Shown one piece after another: positions 32,431-40,491 of a stretch of 64,000 bases of DNA. The first letter of the stretch is position 1. Each line of letters opens with the position of its first letter. Position numbers and translations under genes: made by a program. Location: contig CAZQVE010000004.1 in the NCBI GenBank assembly GCA_964596695.1, forward strand, positions 1 to 64,000, written 5' to 3'. Source of the DNA: UBA2112 sp964596695 (GTDB taxonomy: Bacteria; Patescibacteriota; Saccharimonadia; Saccharimonadales; Saccharimonadaceae). The notes below the pieces were generated by a model. The model searched no databases and was not told the origin of the DNA. It was given only the letters and a program-made list of their open reading frames with translations.

Positions 32431-33120
32431 TTATAGCATGATTCTCTGTAGCGAGGCATGCTGTCTGGCTACATATAAGCAATCAGCTAAGTACTGTTCC
32501 ATACCGCCGACCTGCAAGATGACATTCAACGGTCTTGCCGCCACAAGCCGTAAAATCTTGATATGCTCTGCAGTAATCTGCCCCCTCGCGTCTTCAATGA
32601 GACCCTTTTCCTGACTGTCGTAGCGGTAGCTTGCATCCGGCTGCAATCTGTCACCCTTTACGTCACGAGCTGTGTTCAGCTCATCGCCCAGAAGCTCCGC
32701 CACCCGCACATAAAACCATGTTTGAATGAGCGGCAAGGCAACAGACGATACGTCGAGCGCTGCTAGTACCTCGGCGGCAATGTCATACCACGTCGCTTCG
32801 TCCAGACTGGCACTGGCTTTTGTGATTTGCGCTAATGCCTCATACGCAAACTGCATGCGGTCGTAGTCTTCCAGGATATGCCGATAAAAGTGCACTAATC
32901 GCGCCGAAGTCAGTACTCCTAAATCGCCCTTACCCTCGCCCACGACTATGTCGCAAACCGCAAACAGCTCGATTCCACCGGCGAGTTTGGACTTTTCTTT
33001 GCGTACTCCGCGTGCCATGACGCTCTTCCTGCCGCCCGGTGTCAGCAAATCAAGCACGCGATCGGCCTCGCTATAATTGGTCCGCCGCAATACAATCGCT
33101 CGGGTTCTGGTCGTTTTCAC
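32431..33120 (-). CDS. recO: DNA repair protein RecO
   Basis: RecO loads RecA onto SSB-coated DNA in gap repair. The 229-residue product has the N-terminal OB domain signature TRAIVLRRTNYSEADRVLDLLTP with GGRKSVMARGVRK and a helical C-terminal region. I take the GTG at 33118-33120, which overlaps the stop of the receiver gene (GTGA); the longer frame would run deep into that gene. The usual zinc-finger cysteines are not evident. Confidence 0.88.
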   Translation of the reverse strand: MKTTRTRAIVLRRTNYSEADRVLDLLTPGGRKSVMARGVRKEKSKLAGGIELFAVCDIVVGEGKGDLGVLTSARLVHFYRHILEDYDRMQFAYEALAQITKASASLDEATWYDIAAEVLAALDVSSVALPLIQTWFYVRVAELLGDELNTARDVKGDRLQPDASYRYDSQEKGLIEDARGQITAEHIKILRLVAARPLNVILQVGGMEQYLADCLYVARQHASLQRIML

Positions 33121-33482
33121 GCCAGAGCACCCCGTACGGCCGCAACAAGATCGTCTGGCTGCATCGATGCGCTGTTGAGTAGCCGCTTGACGCCGTACGG
33201 CTCGAGTTCCTCGAGTCGTAGATCCAACAAACTGCTGCAAACAACAACAGGGATATTTGCCGTATCGGTATATGTTTGCAGCTCGTGCAGTAGCCCCAGC
33301 CCACTTGCTCCGCTCAATAACAGACTCATAACGATGACATCCGGAAGATCGCCGTCAATCATAGCAATTGCCGCATACGGATTCGTCGCGCGAGTAACAA
33401 TAAAATCGTGTTTCTTGAGTGAGCGCTCGTAGTGATCACCGAGCCATGGTTCACTCTCAATAATAAGTACGGAGCGACTCAT
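33117..33482 (-). CDS. receiver-like protein lacking the phospho-acceptor Asp
   Basis: The 121-residue product has the receiver fold pattern: RSVLIIESEPWLGDHYERSL, DLPDVIVMSLLLSGASGLGLL, NIPVVVCSS and a C-terminal helix. At the phosphorylation position the usual Asp is Ser53 (VIVMSLLLSG), the acidic pocket is Glu9-Ser-Glu11, and the conserved Lys-Pro near the end is absent (RLLNSASM). So it is probably not controlled by normal phospho-transfer. It overlaps both neighbours by four bases, between a kinase-like gene and recO. Confidence 0.75.
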   Translation of the reverse strand: MSRSVLIIESEPWLGDHYERSLKKHDFIVTRATNPYAAIAMIDGDLPDVIVMSLLLSGASGLGLLHELQTYTDTANIPVVVCSSLLDLRLEELEPYGVKRLLNSASMQPDDLVAAVRGALA

Positions 33483-34213
33483 AGTAAGCTCGTCTGTCCG
33501 GATACGTGAAGATCGATATAGAAGGTTGCACCGTCGCGATGTCGGATGAGACCAACAGCACTCCCCATAAGATCTGCTAAACGGCGCGCAGCGATCAAGT
33601 TAATCGCGCTGACCGTGGGTCGAGACGCAACCGGCGCTGGGGCTCGCCGAGCCACACGATCCTCAAGTCGTCGCCACATATCAATCGGCACAGCCGGGCC
33701 ATAGTCCCGTACGCCAATTCGAACATGCGACCCATGACCACTAATTGTCATATGAACCGGATGGCTATCTGACCCGTAATACAGGGCATTGTCGCCAAAA
33801 CCAAGGAGAATCTGCTGCAAGATACGTCGATTCCCTACGAGCAATGGTACGCGTGAACGCGGCTGCAGTGTAATAGATTGACCGTGCGCTGCAAACAGCG
33901 GAGTCAGCTCGTGAACAACTTCTTGGCATACACTCAGCGGATTGATTGGCTCAAGCGGTAGTGACTGCTGGTCTGTCGCTGCCATACTGAGTGCTGCGAC
34001 CATGCGTAGCGCTCTTTCGCTTGTCAGCGTGAGTTGTTTACCGAGCAGCTGCCGCTCGTCTTCGGTCACTGAATCGGCCGCAACCGCCAACCCCAGTTGA
34101 CGAAGCAATATCAAAGGCGATGTTAGCTCACCAGCGGCAGCCATGGTCAGTACGGAGTCGTCCAACAAACGCTCCGTTACTCCCTCCAACAGACTACGGA
34201 CCTCGCTGCTCAT
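33479..34213 (-). CDS. histidine-kinase-like protein lacking the phospho-His
   Basis: The 244-residue product aligns with a DHp and HATPase module without a membrane segment or sensor. The H-box, normally SHELRTPL, reads AGELTSPL, so the histidine is Gly28. The N-box is present (LLGFGDNALYYG), the G1 box is altered (VRDYGPAVP) and a later Gly-x-x-Phe-Tyr (GATFYIDLHV) fits the end of the ATPase fold. The degenerate receiver follows with a four-base overlap. Confidence 0.75.
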   Translation of the reverse strand: MSSEVRSLLEGVTERLLDDSVLTMAAAGELTSPLILLRQLGLAVAADSVTEDERQLLGKQLTLTSERALRMVAALSMAATDQQSLPLEPINPLSVCQEVVHELTPLFAAHGQSITLQPRSRVPLLVGNRRILQQILLGFGDNALYYGSDSHPVHMTISGHGSHVRIGVRDYGPAVPIDMWRRLEDRVARRAPAPVASRPTVSAINLIAARRLADLMGSAVGLIRHRDGATFYIDLHVSGQTSLL

Positions 34214-34270
34214 ATACTACATACAGTGTATCACGTAGACGAGATGAAGTTCGTTGTCTAATTTATGCGT

Positions 34271-34939
34271 CTATGCGTTGAATTTGATTGTCTTAACAAG
34301 CGTGTCGAAATCGCTCTTAAAGGTAGAGGCTGCATCGGTACGGACGGTAATCGTCTTGTCGCGACAACGATAAATGACTGCGTCACCGCGTATGTCACTA
34401 CTGAAATCACCCGTTAGCCGCATGTAGTCTTGGCCGTTGGAGGCACCTGTTGACTGTGCTAATTTGCCACTTGTGACGAGGTTGTTATATTGCTGTGTCA
34501 CGTTGTCGTAATCGCGCTGTTCGATCGTTACGCGCAGTGCGAACTGCTGGCTATCGCTCACCGCCGGAACATAGCCTGGATTCAGATACGCCTTGAAATC
34601 GCCACCGTTCGTAAGCTGCTCCGACCAGTACTCGCTCCATGTCTTTGGGTACTGGAATGTCAGTCCGCAATAATCATCAGGTGCTTTGAACACTTTGGCG
34701 GGTTGTTTTTCACGTTCTGCGTATTTTTCTTCGTCTTTGTTACCTTGCTCTTCTTTCGCGTCAGCGACTGCGATTGCTATTTTGTCATTGACGTCACTCT
34801 GCGCATCGTTATAGGCAACAAACGCCCAGATACCGAATGATCCCAGACCCAGAACCGCTACGCTCAACGCGATAACCGCTACCATCAGGCCAGAAATGAC
34901 CCCTAATTCATTTTCGTGGTGATAGGATTTTAGACTCAT
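34271..34939 (-). CDS. membrane-anchored extracytoplasmic protein, unknown
   Basis: The 222-residue product has one membrane helix (about residues 16-43), a charged coiled region (DAKEEQGNKDEEKYAEREK) and a globular C-terminal part with FKAPDDYCGLTFQYPKTWSEYW, similar in style to PsbP-like or lipoprotein domains, with two cysteines. I use the ATG at 34939: the first ATG lies inside the TATAAT box (34947-34952). TTTACA at 34970-34975 with a 17-base spacer completes this leaderless promoter. Function unknown. Confidence 0.65.
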   Translation of the reverse strand: MSLKSYHHENELGVISGLMVAVIALSVAVLGLGSFGIWAFVAYNDAQSDVNDKIAIAVADAKEEQGNKDEEKYAEREKQPAKVFKAPDDYCGLTFQYPKTWSEYWSEQLTNGGDFKAYLNPGYVPAVSDSQQFALRVTIEQRDYDNVTQQYNNLVTSGKLAQSTGASNGQDYMRLTGDFSSDIRGDAVIYRCRDKTITVRTDAASTFKSDFDTLVKTIKFNA

Positions 34940-34946
34940 GCCAGTC

Positions 34947-34975
34947 ATTATACTTACGCTTCCTCTAGCTGTAAA
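34947..34975 (-). promoter_or_regulatory. leaderless promoter with both hexamers
   Basis: TTTACA, 17 bases, TATAAT, then seven bases to the ATG at 34939. It is the clearest example in the window of a leaderless start. Confidence 0.7.
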
Positions 34976-34978
34976 GAG

Positions 34979-35482
34979 TTAGGGCTCAAAAAGATACAGG
35001 TTATGCGCATGCAATGTTTTTGACGGCTGCTTCCCCTTTAGCCCCGTACCGTAAGTAATACACCACAGCGGGCGGCCGTGTTTTGTCGCGTGCTTTTGCA
35101 GTTTGGCCGTAAGTTTTGCAGCGTCTCGTGTCACGGAAAAGATATACACGACAGTCGTTTCTGCCGGAAAGTCAATCAGCCACAAGTCAGCCAATACCGT
35201 TGACTGGCGTTTGTCGCCGCGCGCTAAAAACTTGCTGATTAGCACAAGAATCGGGTTCAGCTCATATCCGATTGCGCGGGCGCCCTTTTTCGCGGCAAGT
35301 CGCAAGACGGTACCGTCGCCCGAACCCAGGTCAACAAGCACGTCATCGGGCTTTAGATGGTACAGCTTAGTCAACGCCAATCTGGCATACCGCCGGTGGC
35401 TCGGCACATAGGGCGCACCGCGAAAAACAACACCGCCAAAGACAAGAAAAAGAGCGGCGGCCAGCCATAACCAAATGGTCAT
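34979..35482 (-). CDS. membrane-anchored class I SAM methyltransferase
   Basis: The 167-residue product has an N-terminal membrane helix (residues 2-20) and a compact methyltransferase domain: DDVLVDLGSGDGTVLRLAAKKGARAIGYELNP with the SAM-binding Gly-rich loop. The fold resembles small FkbM/DOT1-like enzymes; target unknown. The start overlaps the xseB stop by four bases, so it is in the xseAB operon. Confidence 0.75.
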   Translation of the reverse strand: MTIWLWLAAALFLVFGGVVFRGAPYVPSHRRYARLALTKLYHLKPDDVLVDLGSGDGTVLRLAAKKGARAIGYELNPILVLISKFLARGDKRQSTVLADLWLIDFPAETTVVYIFSVTRDAAKLTAKLQKHATKHGRPLWCITYGTGLKGKQPSKTLHAHNLYLFEP

Positions 35483-35694
35483 GCGTCAGTCTCAGCCTGA
35501 AATGATCGTTTCACCTGTTTGATCTCATTTTCGACCGTGGCAAGATCATGTTCGACTTCCGTCGCAATCTTGGCAGCTTCTTTCAACTTTGTGCTAGCTT
35601 GCTCGAGCACAAATTCGTCGCTTTCAAACCACGCCACCAGACGATCGAGCTTATCAATTTTTTCCTGAATCGTTGGGCTGTCATTTTTTGGCAT
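35479..35694 (-). CDS. xseB: exodeoxyribonuclease VII small subunit
   Basis: The 71-residue product has the XseB pattern of two helices (TIQEKIDKLDRLVAWFES, FVLEQASTKLKEAAKIATEVEHDLATVE). XseB combines with XseA to degrade single-stranded DNA. It overlaps xseA by 14 bases upstream and the methyltransferase gene by four bases downstream. Confidence 0.9.
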   Translation of the reverse strand: MPKNDSPTIQEKIDKLDRLVAWFESDEFVLEQASTKLKEAAKIATEVEHDLATVENEIKQVKRSFQAETDA

Positions 35695-36769
35695 AATTTT
35701 CTATCCTTGCTTTTATTATAGCTTGCGCTGTTTCAATATCGATAACGCTCCCCTGCTTGAGCTGTCCACGTATCAACGCGTACCCACGCTCAAGCACGCG
35801 TTGCGGATCCAGCTCCGCAAGTAACCGTCGCGTCTGCTCAACATGCCTACGCTGCCAATCTAACTTTTGCTCGACCCTCTCGCTCACCGCTTCAATCCGA
35901 CCCTCTAGCTGCCCGCGCAGTGACTCCAGCGCGTTTAGCACCCGTGGTACAAGTGACTGTACTTTCATTTGCGAGGATCGTACGACATCGTGCTTGTCCG
36001 GAACGATAATCTGCGCCGCGTTGCTCGGCGTTGCCGCTCGGACATCGGCCGCAAGGTCGGCAAGTGACGTGTCGACTTCGTGACCGACACCGGTTACCGT
36101 CGGCACGCGGCTAGCCGCTATGGCTCGGACGAGCTGCTCGTCATTGAACGCGGCTAAATCATCCGCACTGCCACCACCACGAATAATCACTATAATTTCC
36201 GGCAATTCTTCCTGAGTATTAAAGTAGTTCAACGCGCGGATTATTTGATCCGGCGCATCCGCGCCCTGCACCGTTACTGCCGCCACGTCTACTCGTAAAC
36301 CGCCCCATCGATCGTTGAGGATTTTGATAAAGTCAGCGTAACCTGCTGCCTGTGGACTACTGATCACGGCAACGTGACGCGGAACGGGTGGGAGCGACCG
36401 CTTGCGTTCCGGAGCAAACAGCCCTTCGGCATCTAGTTTGGCACGCAGCAACTCAAAGCTCTTCTTGATACTCCCCTCGCCGCTCGGACGTATTGCCTTA
36501 ACCGTCAAGCTGAATTTGCCCCATTGAGTTAGTTTAGGGCTCGCCGTCACGATGACCTTCATGCCGTCTTCAATCGGCACGCGTAGTTGAAAGAGCATCA
36601 TGAAACAGCCAACGCTCCCGCCCTCGTCTTTCAGGTCAAAAAAAACAAATTTTCCCTGATTAACCTTAAAGCCTGCGACCTCGCCTTCAACCTCGACTAG
36701 CGGATAAGCATACTCGAGCGTTTGGTTTGTGACGGCAATAAAATCGCTAACCGTCAGCTTTGGGGTCAT
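35681..36769 (-). CDS. xseA: exodeoxyribonuclease VII large subunit
   Basis: The 362-residue product begins with the OB domain (LVEVEGEVAGFKVNQGKFVFFDLKD) and the catalytic middle (HVAVISSPQAAGYADFIKILNDR, IIVIIRGGGSADDLAAFND, VTGVGHEVDTSLADLAADVRAATPSNAA). The C-terminal part is coiled coil and short. Start 36769 follows GGAG at nine bases. The gene overlaps the flippase-like gene upstream by 23 bases. Confidence 0.93.
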   Translation of the reverse strand: MTPKLTVSDFIAVTNQTLEYAYPLVEVEGEVAGFKVNQGKFVFFDLKDEGGSVGCFMMLFQLRVPIEDGMKVIVTASPKLTQWGKFSLTVKAIRPSGEGSIKKSFELLRAKLDAEGLFAPERKRSLPPVPRHVAVISSPQAAGYADFIKILNDRWGGLRVDVAAVTVQGADAPDQIIRALNYFNTQEELPEIIVIIRGGGSADDLAAFNDEQLVRAIAASRVPTVTGVGHEVDTSLADLAADVRAATPSNAAQIIVPDKHDVVRSSQMKVQSLVPRVLNALESLRGQLEGRIEAVSERVEQKLDWQRRHVEQTRRLLAELDPQRVLERGYALIRGQLKQGSVIDIETAQAIIKARIENYAKK

Positions 36770-37796
36770 GCTCACCATCTCCGTATGCCGCCAACGCGTG
36801 TTGATAGAATACATATCCGAAACCAATTGTTCCAAGCAGGATAATTACGCGAGCCAACAAGATTCCGGCGATCGCGACGTCACCGGCAATGCCGGCAAAT
36901 GCCAAGAAGGTTACCATAATAGCCTCGTACACACCTGCGCCGCCAGGAGTTAATATGACAAATCCAGCAACGCTTGCGACGCCATATGCAATCAGAATCG
37001 GTGCCGGATTAAATAGCTCGCCGAGCGACCAAAACGCAATCATGAACAGACCGGCGTCACCAATCGTATACACAAGACCCCATAGGAACGGTTTGGCGAG
37101 CAGCTTCTTGTCGTGCCGCAATCCCAGAAAGTCCCGGTGCATGTCATCGAGAAAATCCTTGATAGCATCTTGCTGCACTATTTTTCGGCGTCGTCCGAAG
37201 GTCACGCGCCTAACAAGGGCATTGATGGTACCGTACAACCATTTGGCAAAGACATCTATCCGACGTTTACTACTCAGTAAATATACAAGCAACAAAATAA
37301 CCAGCGTAATGACCCCGAACAACCCGGCACTCGCCAAGATGATCCAACGATTAATCGTACCGTCAAGCGTCACGGCAAATAGCGACACGAGGAGCAAGGC
37401 GGCAAAAGCGACGAAGTTCATGCTATGCCGTACTACTTGTGCCATCGTCGCCCGGCTAGCGCCAACACCCAAGTGACCTAGCCGCCAAGTCAAATATGAC
37501 ACGCCACTGACGCCACCGCTTGGCAGGACATGATTAACGAAATTACCCTCTAGCGCTATCCGTACCAACTGGCTCTGTTTTGTTTTATTTATCTGGCCTT
37601 TGCCTCGTATATACGAAAAAATCATCTCGCCGCCGGCATAATATACGAGGATTTGGAGCGGTATCATAAGTATCAGGATCCAGATATTTACCTGACCCAA
37701 CAAATCCCATGCGCGAACCAGCTCGTGTCGCGACGCAAACAAGACAACAGCGAGTAGTACCACTGTTACAAGACTCAACCATGCTCGAAAAGACAT
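36747..37796 (-). CDS. flippase-like UPF0104/LPG-synthase-type membrane protein
   Basis: The 349-residue product has seven or eight membrane helices and motifs of the YbhN/UPF0104 family, such as GNFVNHVLPSGGVSGVSYLTWRL and LTPGGAGVYEAIMVTFL. Related proteins move or modify lipids in the inner leaflet. Substrate unknown. TATACT ends six bases before its ATG and overlaps the -10 box of the gene on the other strand. Confidence 0.8.
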   Translation of the reverse strand: MSFRAWLSLVTVVLLAVVLFASRHELVRAWDLLGQVNIWILILMIPLQILVYYAGGEMIFSYIRGKGQINKTKQSQLVRIALEGNFVNHVLPSGGVSGVSYLTWRLGHLGVGASRATMAQVVRHSMNFVAFAALLLVSLFAVTLDGTINRWIILASAGLFGVITLVILLLVYLLSSKRRIDVFAKWLYGTINALVRRVTFGRRRKIVQQDAIKDFLDDMHRDFLGLRHDKKLLAKPFLWGLVYTIGDAGLFMIAFWSLGELFNPAPILIAYGVASVAGFVILTPGGAGVYEAIMVTFLAFAGIAGDVAIAGILLARVIILLGTIGFGYVFYQHALAAYGDGEHDPKADG

Positions 37797-37822
37797 ACCT
37801 ACAGTATATACTAAATGGTATG
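37794..37822. promoter_or_regulatory. symmetric divergent leaderless promoter
   Basis: The palindrome AGTATATACT (37803-37812) gives a TATACT box on each strand, sharing two bases. The minus-strand ATG (37794-37796) and the plus-strand ATG (37820-37822) lie six and seven bases from their boxes. Only one polymerase could bind at a time. Confidence 0.65.
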
Positions 37823-38977
37823 TATATTACGATGCTAGGCAGGCAGCCGGAAATCGGTATGGCCGAATTAGAAAGAGTCTTCGGCGATGCCAAATGGTTT
37901 GCAGATAATACGGCATGTGTTCAGACCGACTCTCTTGACGTCACTAGACTCGGTGGCACACTCAAGGCCGGCTTGGTCGTCAGTGAATTTTCCGGTGATT
38001 GGCGTCGTGCTTCTGAACGGCTTATCAAGATGTATTCGGCGAAATGGACTGGATTTGAAGGTAAAATCACCGTCGGTATCAGCGCCTATGGATTTCATGT
38101 CTCAGCTCGCGAAGTCCAAAAGACCGGCATTATCCTTAAGCAGCGTATGAAAGCAAAAAAGGTAAGCGTTCGTCTCATTCCTAATGTCGAACCCGCTCAC
38201 AACACTGCGACCAGTCACCATAACAAATTAGGACTTGCAGACAACAAAGTTGAACTCCTTGTCGTACGAAACCGCAGCGGGAAAATTATTATTGCCGAAA
38301 GTGTCGGCGCGCAAAATATCACCGCTCTCGCCGCTCGCGACCAGGGTCGACCCAAACGCGACGCGTTCGTGGGTATGCTCCCGCCAAAACTAGCGCAAAT
38401 GATGGTAAATCTCGCCTCTCCTACTAAAAACCGCGCAACTATCCTCGATCCGTTCTGTGGCACTGGTGTCATCTTACAAGAGGCAATCCTTCTCGGCTAC
38501 GACGTATATGGTACCGACTTAGCCGACAAAATGATTGATTTTTCCAAACAAAACATGGAGTGGCTTTCAAAAAAATATAATACCTCGTCTAGCTACAAGA
38601 TTGAGCAAGGCGATGCCACCGATACGACATGGCAGCAGCCAATCGATGCGGTCGTTGCCGAAGGATACCTGGGGCAACCGTTCAGCGCACCGCCCTCGCC
38701 TAAAAAGCTCGTTGAGGTCAGGGGAAACTGTGATCATATTATCTCTGAGTTCCTCAAAAACGTCGGTAGCCAACTCACAGCTGGCACACCGCTTTGTATT
38801 GCCGTACCCGCTTGGAACGACGGTGCCGGTCACTTCACCCACCTGCCCCTGATTGCAAAGCTTGATCAACTCGGCTATCGGCACGTTGAATTCAATAACG
38901 TGAACGCAAAGGATTTGCTCTACTATCGTCCCGACCAGGTCGTTGCCCGTGAGTTGCTCGTGTTAGAGAAAAAATAA
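37820..38977 (+). CDS. THUMP-domain Trm11-like RNA methyltransferase
   Basis: The 385-residue product has an N-terminal THUMP-like region and a methyltransferase domain with ILDPFCGTGVILQEAILLGYDVYGTDL. Where N2-guanine enzymes carry Asn/Asp-Pro-Pro-Tyr, it has AEGYLGQP, as in Trm11-like relatives. It is expected to methylate tRNA. I place the start at 37820 because a TATACT box ends seven bases before it; upstream in-frame ATGs would lie inside the opposite gene. Confidence 0.78.
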   Translation: MYITMLGRQPEIGMAELERVFGDAKWFADNTACVQTDSLDVTRLGGTLKAGLVVSEFSGDWRRASERLIKMYSAKWTGFEGKITVGISAYGFHVSAREVQKTGIILKQRMKAKKVSVRLIPNVEPAHNTATSHHNKLGLADNKVELLVVRNRSGKIIIAESVGAQNITALAARDQGRPKRDAFVGMLPPKLAQMMVNLASPTKNRATILDPFCGTGVILQEAILLGYDVYGTDLADKMIDFSKQNMEWLSKKYNTSSSYKIEQGDATDTTWQQPIDAVVAEGYLGQPFSAPPSPKKLVEVRGNCDHIISEFLKNVGSQLTAGTPLCIAVPAWNDGAGHFTHLPLIAKLDQLGYRHVEFNNVNAKDLLYYRPDQVVARELLVLEKK

Positions 38978-38978
38978 A

Positions 38979-39044
38979 AGACCTTTCGGTCTCATGTGTT
39001 TTGAGTTTTAGGTGAACGGGCTGTATTTTTACAGCCCGTTCACC
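38979..39044. terminator. terminator pair between converging genes
   Basis: A small AGACC/GGTCT hairpin (38979-38992) follows the methyltransferase stop. A perfect 15-bp stem (39011-39025 with 39030-39044, loop TTTT) lies next to the stop of the minus-strand small gene and can serve both directions. Confidence 0.65.
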
Positions 39045-39052
39045 ACTTTGGA

Positions 39053-39511
39053 TCAGTGGCAGTAAGCCGGAACCTCCGTCCAGAAATCCCCGGTTGTCCC
39101 TGGAAGCAACCCAGCGTCCTTGAACCGATCGAATACCGCTGCGGCATCAATCATGTCTTCGGCCGCCCCCAGTGGTGAGCGCACATTCTCTGCGCAGTAC
39201 GCCCGCCTGAAATTGTGGAGGTTCTGCTGCGGCGTGTTGGTCGGTTCGACGACTTGCTCGTACAAAGGAGGAGTTACCTCGATAAGGTCGAAGAAGTCCA
39301 TAGCGGCGTCAACGTTCGCCTGCATTGTCCTGTACTCCCCCACCTCCTTCGCGTTCGCAATTGCCGAACCAGTCACGACTTCAGTCGTCCTCAGTCCGGA
39401 TACGGATTGAACACATATCATCGCGAGTGCGACGGCCGCTACGACGACCACGAATACGACGGCTGCATTGACAGTGCGAGACGCGCTCGGTACTTTATCT
39501 ATGATCCACAC
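39053..39511 (-). CDS. membrane-anchored small protein, unknown
   Basis: The 152-residue product starts at a GTG preceded by GAGAGAGGA. It has a short cytoplasmic tail, one membrane helix (about residues 15-36) and an outside domain with three cysteines (MICVQ in or near the helix, RAYCAENV, PAYCH at the end). I do not recognise a family. It has its own promoter, a leader hairpin and a terminator, the same build as the tiny ORFs at the left of the window. Confidence 0.65.
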   Translation of the reverse strand: MWIIDKVPSASRTVNAAVVFVVVVAAVALAMICVQSVSGLRTTEVVTGSAIANAKEVGEYRTMQANVDAAMDFFDLIEVTPPLYEQVVEPTNTPQQNLHNFRRAYCAENVRSPLGAAEDMIDAAAVFDRFKDAGLLPGTTGDFWTEVPAYCH

Positions 39512-39533
39512 TGGATATTCCTCTCTCTCGTGA

Positions 39534-39578
39534 ATTCAGTGTTGAATATACCATATAACTAATGATGTTTTCCGTCAA
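39534..39578 (-). promoter_or_regulatory. promoter and 5' hairpin of the small anchored protein
   Basis: On the minus strand TTGACG (39573-39578), 17 bases, TATGGT (39550-39555). A 5-bp hairpin ATTCA/TGAAT (39534-39547) stands at the expected transcript start. Confidence 0.55.
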
Positions 39579-39679
39579 TATTCAAGTCCCAAGCTACCCC
39601 GCGCAGTAAACCTTTTGAATAACCTGTTAAGCAATTGTTTTTCCTCGTCAGTGAACGGTTTAAGGAGCTTGCTACGGGG

Positions 39680-39708
39680 TTGACGTATCCCTAGTAATCC
39701 GTTACAAT
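39680..39708 (+). promoter_or_regulatory. promoter of rpmA
   Basis: TTGACG (39680-39685), 17 bases, TACAAT (39703-39708), 36 bases before the rpmA ATG. Confidence 0.75.
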
Positions 39709-39744
39709 GGTTCAGATTGTTAATAGCAACTAAGGAGTTTACTC

Positions 39745-40017
39745 ATGTCACACGTCAAAGCAGGTGGCTCAAGCAAGAACATCCATAACAATGCCGGTCA
39801 GCGCCTTGGCGTCAAACGTTTTGGTGGCCAAAAAGTCCATGCCGGTGAAGTTATCGTCCGCCAGACAGGCTCGACGAAAATTGCTGGCCCGGGCACGTAC
39901 ATCAGCCGCAATTTCACTATTCACGCTGCTGTTGATGGCGTCGTTGGTTTCGTAAAGGTCAAAAAAGGCAAGTTTACCGGCAAAACCGTTCCTCGTACGC
40001 AAGTTGTCGTCAAATAA
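39745..40017 (+). CDS. rpmA: 50S ribosomal protein L27
   Basis: The 90-residue product is a typical bL27: MSHVKAGGSSKNIHNNAGQRLGVKRFGGQ, then GEVIVRQTGSTKIAGPGTYISRNFTIHA. L27 reaches the peptidyl-transferase centre. The N terminus is short, without the cleaved extension seen in Firmicutes. AAGGAG precedes the ATG. It stands alone, without rplU upstream, which is unusual against the common rplU-rpmA pair. Confidence 0.95.
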   Translation: MSHVKAGGSSKNIHNNAGQRLGVKRFGGQKVHAGEVIVRQTGSTKIAGPGTYISRNFTIHAAVDGVVGFVKVKKGKFTGKTVPRTQVVVK

Positions 40018-40031
40018 TTTTGCTCTATAAT

Positions 40032-40059
40032 AAAAACAGCCCCTTGAGGGGCTGTTTTT
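40032..40059. terminator. bidirectional terminator of rpmA and the receiver gene
   Basis: A 12-bp stem AAAAACAGCCCC/GGGGCTGTTTTT with a TTGA loop; the T-rich arms give U-tracts in both directions. Confidence 0.9.
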
Positions 40060-40060
40060 A

Positions 40061-40459
40061 TTAGCTATCCATTCCCAAGTGATGTTTCACCCGATCAACC
40101 ACGTCGCCGATTACGACTTGCGACTTGACCAGGTAGTCATCGACGCCGAGCGATTCAGCGCGTTCTTTGTCTTTTGGCTGACTCAATGCCGTGAGCATAA
40201 CAACGCGAATATTGGCCGTTTCCGGTGTATGGCGCAGTATATCAAGCACGTCAAACCCGCTAATCTTTGGCATCATGGCGTCTAACAGGATAAGATCAGG
40301 GGCAAACTCTTTTGCCGCCTGCAACGCTTGTTCGCCGTTATTTACTTCGTAGATCTCAAAATCTTCTAACTCTAACCGCGAACGATAGACTGCCGCAAGA
40401 GCAATATCGTCCTCGACGAGGAGGATTTTCTTCTTTGGTACTTCCGGTTGATCTTGCAT
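40061..40459 (-). CDS. stand-alone response-regulator receiver protein
   Basis: The 132-residue product is one receiver domain with all key residues: the acidic pair in LLVEDDIALA, the phospho-acceptor in LILLDAMMPKISGFDVL, the Thr/Ser in VVMLTALS and Lys in DDYLVKS. No output domain. It contrasts with the degenerate receiver at 33117-33482. A kinase for it is not in the window. Confidence 0.9.
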   Translation of the reverse strand: MQDQPEVPKKKILLVEDDIALAAVYRSRLELEDFEIYEVNNGEQALQAAKEFAPDLILLDAMMPKISGFDVLDILRHTPETANIRVVMLTALSQPKDKERAESLGVDDYLVKSQVVIGDVVDRVKHHLGMDS

Positions 40460-40491
40460 ATGTTTATACTACTACACCCTCTGGCGTTCGT

